This document shows, piece by piece, positions 51,837-55,707 of a stretch of DNA of 55,707 nt (positions are counted from its first letter, which is position 1; every line of letters begins with the position of its first letter). The stretch is from Lentibacillus salicampi. Its GTDB lineage: Bacteria > Bacillota > Bacilli > Bacillales > Amphibacillaceae. The stretch lies in contig NZ_SRHY01000019.1 of the NCBI RefSeq assembly GCF_004565465.1, positions 1-55,707 on the forward strand. The letters are read 5' to 3'. Below the pieces are notes generated by a model. That model did not search any database and was not told the DNA's origin. It was given only the letters and a program-made list of their open reading frames with translations. The translations under genes were made by a program, and so were the position numbers.

Positions 51837-53459
51837 TTACCTGTGAAATAGCCGGTCCAGAACCCTGACCCGGTCACCCAATACACGTTCAAGCAGTGTT
51901 GAATGGTAACTGAACCATAAATAGACACTACCACCGATTAAGACACCGGCAGCAAGCATGATCACGGCCGATCCGCGTGATGTCTCGTAGTCCAGAAACG
52001 TTCCAAAGACCACTTTGGTTATGAAAATCGTAATCACCATAAACACAGAGAAAATACAAATCAGTAGAAAACGTTTAAACGTTTGTCTAAATGAAAATTC
52101 AATGGATGATTGAATCCGCCATAGATTTAATGCCACAGCTATCCCAGCTGCAAGGGCTGTGCCAAAGATTGCCCCTTTTGGACCAAAAGTATGGATTAAT
52201 TGAATATTCAATAATACTTTGACCAGCACACCGGCAGATAAACTGATAATCGCAAATTGCTGTTGTTCAATCCCCTGCAGAATGTTCGCAGATACCGTGA
52301 ATAACGCAAAAAGCAACCCAACCGGGGCATACCAGCCAAGCAGCGTTCCAGTGGTTTCAATGTTTTCCATACCACCGAAAAGTGCTCCATATGCTTCATC
52401 GGAAAGTGTTGACAGCCCAACGGCAGCTGGCACAACAAGCACCAGGACAATCTGCAGTGCCTGATTAATCTGCTGGTAAAGTAATGTGTGATTTTGCTGT
52501 GTGAATGTTTTCGTTAAAGCCGGTATAATAGCCAGGGACATTCCCGTTGCTATCGTGACCGGAATAATCACTAATTTATGCCCATTAAAATTAATCGCCG
52601 CATAAGCAGTATCAAATAATTCTTTTTGACCGATCGCCGTCAGCGCGCGTTCAAGCGTAAACTGATCCACCAGATGATACAGTGGGACAGCAATACCAAT
52701 TAGGATGAACGGGCCCGCATAACGGAATAATTCAGAAAGCAATTCCTTTGTGGGTATATCATATGTGTACGATTGCTGTTGTATTTGCATTTCGATGTTT
52801 TTCTTCCGCTTGCGCCAATAAAAAAGCAGCACTATTGCCGATGCAAAAGCCCCTACAAATGCAGCAAACGTAGCAAATCCGACTGCCGTGGGTATCGATG
52901 CGCCGACCACTTCCACGACGATAAACACACTGATCAAAATAAACCCGATTCGAACAATTTGTTCAATCACCTGTGAAACAGCAGTAGGGCCCATCGACTG
53001 ATAGCCCTGAAAGAAGCCCCTGACGATGCTCATTGACGGTATGATCAATAAAGCAAAGCTCACCATCCGAATAACCATCGTAACATCTGCTACATCAATG
53101 CTGCCTTCAGCCTGGTTGGTAATCATATAGCCAGCCAGTAATTCCGCACTAAAAAATAACGTTAAAAAAGCAAGGAACCCTGTTACAGCCATAAGCATGA
53201 TTCCCGCTTTAAATATCCGCATCCCGGTTTCATAATCATGTAACGCGTTATATTTGGAAACAAACTTTGAAACAGCCAAAGGTACGCCAATTGTAGAAAT
53301 GCTGATTAAAATACTGTACGGTGTATAAGCCAAGGAGAATAGGGTTACTCCTGTTTCCCCGACTAATTCATTAAACGGGATGACATAAATCATTCCCAGG
53401 AATTTGGATAAAAATGTTGCACCAGTAAGCAGCATGGTGCTTCTGACAATATTCGACAT
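51837..53459 (-). CDS. murJ: Lipid II flippase MurJ (YtgP)
   Basis: 540 aa, MOP/MATE-like exporter with about 14 membrane helices. The N-terminal TMLLTGATFLSKFLGMIYVIPFNELVGETGVTLF and the central cytoplasmic loop with KRKKNIEMQ are typical of the YtgP/SpoVB polysaccharide transporter subfamily. In B. subtilis YtgP (MurJ) flips lipid II across the membrane, redundantly with Amj. Its neighbours ytzE, rsuA-like and ytfP are as in Bacillus. Start ATG lies 138 bp from the divergent ytfP. Confidence 0.93.
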   Translation of the reverse strand: MSNIVRSTMLLTGATFLSKFLGMIYVIPFNELVGETGVTLFSLAYTPYSILISISTIGVPLAVSKFVSKYNALHDYETGMRIFKAGIMLMAVTGFLAFLTLFFSAELLAGYMITNQAEGSIDVADVTMVIRMVSFALLIIPSMSIVRGFFQGYQSMGPTAVSQVIEQIVRIGFILISVFIVVEVVGASIPTAVGFATFAAFVGAFASAIVLLFYWRKRKKNIEMQIQQQSYTYDIPTKELLSELFRYAGPFILIGIAVPLYHLVDQFTLERALTAIGQKELFDTAYAAINFNGHKLVIIPVTIATGMSLAIIPALTKTFTQQNHTLLYQQINQALQIVLVLVVPAAVGLSTLSDEAYGALFGGMENIETTGTLLGWYAPVGLLFALFTVSANILQGIEQQQFAIISLSAGVLVKVLLNIQLIHTFGPKGAIFGTALAAGIAVALNLWRIQSSIEFSFRQTFKRFLLICIFSVFMVITIFITKVVFGTFLDYETSRGSAVIMLAAGVLIGGSVYLWFSYHSTLLERVLGDRVRVLDRLFHR

Positions 53460-53597
53460 TGTTTCACCTGCATTTTAAATAGAACTTAGTGTCATTTTAT
53501 CACAGATCATCGCGATGCACCTCACATTTTTATCAAAGGAACTGTTTTTGTCATGAATCCAAACGTGATATGCTACTATCGAAAGGGATGAAGCCAA

Positions 53598-54869
53598 ATG
53601 TCATATGATGTCGTTATCATCGGTGGCGGGCCGTCAGGATTAATGGCAGCCATTGCCGCAGCCGAAAATGGTGCCAAAACAATACTGTTTGAAAAAGGCA
53701 GGAAATTAGGAACAAAGCTGGCTATATCCGGGGGCGGCCGCTGTAATGTGACAAACCGCCTGCCCGAAGATGAAGTGATTAAACATATCCCCGGAAATGG
53801 AAAATTTTTATACAGCCCCTTCTCCGTTTTTAATAATTACGATATCATCGATTTTTTTGAAGGAATGGGAGTCGGTTTAAAAGAAGAAGACCACGGGCGC
53901 ATGTTTCCAGTCACAAATTCAGCCAAAACGGTTGTCAACGCATTAATTGATAAGCTAGCTGAACTAGGGGTGGAAGTTCGGATGAAGACCCCGGTAAAAG
54001 CCGTTCACTATGATGATACAGAACATACCGTTATGCTGGAAGACGGCTCAAAAGTAAATACGGCTTCACTTGTCATTGCGGTCGGGGGAAAAGCTGTCCC
54101 ACACACAGGTTCAACCGGTGATGGCTATGCCTGGGCCAAAAAAGCAGGCCATACCGTCACAGAATTATATCCAACAGAAGTTGCGCTTACTTCCGGGGAA
54201 ACATTTATTCAGAATAAAAGCCTGCAGGGATTATCATTAAGGGATGTCGCCCTGTCCGTTCTAAATAAAAAGGGTAAGCCAATGATCACCCATCAAATGG
54301 ATATGATCTTTACACATTTTGGCATCTCAGGCCCTGCTGTTCTACGTTGTTCACAATTTGTCGTAAAAGAACTGATTAAAGGCCGTGAAGAAGTATCTAT
54401 GTTGCTCGATGTGCTGCCATATAAACACGAGGAACAGTTGGTACAATCCATTTTAAAGACAATGGAGGAAAACCCAAAGAAATCCATCAAAAATACTTTA
54501 AAAGGCATTATACCTGAAAGATTTCTCGACTTCATGCTGACGTCACATAAAATTAATGCAGAGCAAAAAGCAGCAACAGTCGCAACGGAAACCATTCGGA
54601 CAGTCATACATCACCTGAAGCATTTTCGATTCACAGTCAACGGCTCATTACCACTTAAAAAGGCGTTTGTTACAGGCGGGGGAATTTCAATAAAAGAAAT
54701 TGCTCCAAAGACTATGCAATCAAAACAAATGCACGGACTGTATTTTTGTGGTGAAATTCTGGACATCCACGGGTATACTGGCGGCTACAATATAACGTCC
54801 GCTTTAGTTACAGGAAGGATTGCAGGTATGAACGCCGCCAATGAAGCCATGCAAAAAACTGGCATTTGA
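53598..54869 (+). CDS. ytfP: FAD-dependent oxidoreductase YtfP (HI0933 family)
   Basis: 423 aa. N-terminal FAD-binding [17 protein letters not shown] after [15 protein letters not shown] (family signature, residues about 47-55), and the C-terminal [21 protein letters not shown] typical of HI0933-like/BaiN flavoproteins. The reaction is not established for this ortholog; related proteins reduce C=C bonds or modify RNA. Start ATG follows AAAGGGATGAAG. Rightward, divergent from murJ. Confidence 0.93.
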   Translation: MSYDVVIIGGGPSGLMAAIAAAENGAKTILFEKGRKLGTKLAISGGGRCNVTNRLPEDEVIKHIPGNGKFLYSPFSVFNNYDIIDFFEGMGVGLKEEDHGRMFPVTNSAKTVVNALIDKLAELGVEVRMKTPVKAVHYDDTEHTVMLEDGSKVNTASLVIAVGGKAVPHTGSTGDGYAWAKKAGHTVTELYPTEVALTSGETFIQNKSLQGLSLRDVALSVLNKKGKPMITHQMDMIFTHFGISGPAVLRCSQFVVKELIKGREEVSMLLDVLPYKHEEQLVQSILKTMEENPKKSIKNTLKGIIPERFLDFMLTSHKINAEQKAATVATETIRTVIHHLKHFRFTVNGSLPLKKAFVTGGGISIKEIAPKTMQSKQMHGLYFCGEILDIHGYTGGYNITSALVTGRIAGMNAANEAMQKTGI

Positions 54870-54947
54870 TACCTAACATATTTCAATACGTTTTATTCCA
54901 CTCTAATAATGTCTGGAGATGTATTATTTAGAAAGGACTGAGTGATC

Positions 54948-55130
54948 ATGCAAAAAAACAACAATATGTGGCTTCCGTTAATTGCATCTGTTGGCGTCGG
55001 AGCAGCAACATACTATAGCATGACAAGAAATAACCGTAACTTTGGACAAGCCATGCAGCAAATGGTCCCGATTGTTTCCCAAATGAATGGCGGACCTCAG
55101 CAAAGCCCGGGAGCAAATGGCATGAGCTAG
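54948..55130 (+). CDS. Small hypothetical membrane protein
   Basis: 60 aa. A hydrophobic N-terminal helix (about 7-22, MWLPLIASVGVGAATYYSM) is followed by a short hydrophilic Asn/Gln/Met-rich tail (QAMQQMVPIVSQMNGGPQQ). Resembles the tiny YtxH/YrzQ-like proteins of Bacillaceae, but I cannot name it. ATG at 54948 is chosen (AAAGGA about 10 nt upstream); a GTG two codons earlier is also possible. It sits alone between ytfP and the rRNA operon and ends in a strong terminator, which supports its being a gene. Confidence 0.7.
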   Translation: MQKNNNMWLPLIASVGVGAATYYSMTRNNRNFGQAMQQMVPIVSQMNGGPQQSPGANGMS

Positions 55131-55136
55131 GCACCA

Positions 55137-55170
55137 TAAAAAGCGCACTCTGACAGGGGTGCGCTTTTCT
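55137..55170. terminator. Strong terminator after the 54.9-kb gene
   Basis: AAAAGCGCACTC (55139-55150) pairs with GGGTGCGCTTTT (55157-55168). Confidence 0.88.
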
Positions 55171-55330
55171 TTACCCGAACCATCTCTTACTTACGATGCT
55201 CGCTTATCGTAGTCGAGGCGTCTTGGACTGCGTCAAGGGCTCGTCTCCATCTGCTGCAGCTCTATGATTGGAGGTGGACGTGGCTGATAAGGTGAACATT
55301 ATTTTGTTCTATAAATCTCCGGGTAAAAAT

Positions 55331-55366
55331 AAAGAGGCTAATCCAATTTCTTGGATCAGCCTCCTT
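55331..55366 (-). terminator. rRNA operon terminator
   Basis: On the minus strand GAGGCTGATCCAA and TTGGATTAGCCTC form a long stem followed by TTTATTTTT, just downstream of 5S rRNA. Confidence 0.88.
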
Positions 55367-55372
55367 TATTAT

Positions 55373-55489
55373 GCCTGGCGGCGTCCTACTCTTGCAGGGG
55401 TAAAACCCCAACTACCATCGGCGCTGGAGAGCTTAACTGCTGTGTTCGGCATGGGAACAGGTGTGTCCTCTCCGCTATTACTGCCAGAC
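55373..55489 (-). rRNA. rrf: 5S ribosomal RNA
   Basis: About 117 nt on the minus strand. The conserved CCCATGCCGAACACAG, TTAAGCTCTCCAGCGCCGA and AGAGTAGGACG blocks are present. The closing helix pairs the 5' GTCTGGC with the 3' GCCAGGC. It is followed by a terminator and preceded by a 140-bp spacer to 23S. Confidence 0.95.
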
Positions 55490-55631
55490 CTATATTGTTC
55501 TGCGCTATCTACAGAACGTATTATTTTTATAGACAAGCATTATTATAGGCATTTTTGATGAAAAATGCAAGGGATTTTTCATCATTTGTACCCTAAAAAC
55601 TAAATAAGAGAGCCATTCAACGGCCAAACGT

Positions 55632-55707
55632 TAGTTAAGTCCTCGATCGATTAGTATCCGTCAGCTTCACGTGTCACCACGCTTCCACCTCGGACCTATC
55701 CACCTCA
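55632..55707 (-). rRNA. rrl: 23S ribosomal RNA, 3' end (partial)
   Basis: The window's last ~76 bases on the minus strand are the 3' terminus of 23S rRNA: GGTCCGAGGTGGAAGCGTGG, ACGTGAAGCTGACGGATAC and TAATCGATCGAGGACTTAA. The gene continues beyond the window. The exact 3' end is uncertain by a few bases. Confidence 0.93.

Noticed and set aside
55258..55558. Rightward frames of 96 and 65 aa near the window end
   Set aside because: They are antisense to the 5S rRNA gene and its terminator.

Overview
The window reads as chromosomal DNA of a spore-forming, low-to-medium GC Bacillaceae member. Gene order follows the Bacillus subtilis moaB-ackA to ytfP segment closely: moaB, ackA, ytxK, tpx, gerW, ytfI, nadK, ssp, thiI, nifZ, ezrA, refZ, ytsP, rpsD, tyrS, acuABC, motPS, ccpA, aroA, ytxHG, murC, sftA, ytpRQP, ytoQ, ytoP, ytzB, ytnP, trmB, ytzH, ytmP, thpR, ytzE, murJ, ytfP. 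Sporulation genes (alpha/beta SASP, GerW, Sda, RefZ), a tyrosyl T-box and intergenic repeats of the kind common in the Oceanobacillus/Virgibacillus/Lentibacillus group support this. The genus is an inference, not something I can prove from the sequence.

Layout. 1-5.7 kb: a universal stress protein gene, then leftward operons for acetate metabolism and moaB, thiol peroxidase and GerW. 5.7-6.5 kb: a non-coding block with two facing repeat elements. 6.5-13.6 kb: NAD kinase, a spore DNA-binding protein, sulfur mobilisation (NifZ/ThiI), EzrA, RefZ and a free-methionine sulfoxide reductase. 13.6-14.7 kb: rpsD behind a good promoter and a structured leader.

14.7-23.6 kb is an accessory insert between rpsD and tyrS, which are adjacent in B. 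subtilis. It holds a 42-bp tandem repeat array, GlcG/HbpS-like and MaoC-like genes, a small-gene cluster with the sporulation checkpoint protein Sda, and a cell-wall module (polysaccharide deacetylase lipoprotein, amidase lipoprotein, OmpR-type response regulator and histidine kinase). The module's three transcription units share a direct-repeat operator of nearly identical geometry. A methyltransferase remnant and a possible group II intron remnant follow.

23.6-36 kb: T-box-controlled tyrS, a large class A PBP where B. subtilis has acsA, acuABC with a cre-like site, the Na+ stator MotPS, CcpA, AroA and the YtxGH stress pair behind a SigB-like promoter. 36-55 kb: MurC, SftA, the ytp/yto/ytn/ytm/ytl series, a 52-bp tandem repeat array, MurJ and YtfP. 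The window ends in the 3' end of a leftward rRNA operon (5S complete, 23S partial).

The features most likely to be poorly described are the putative operator family of the two-component system, the two intergenic tandem arrays, the twin hairpins with identical loops at 5.95-5.99 kb, and the undecapeptide repeats of YtxH.
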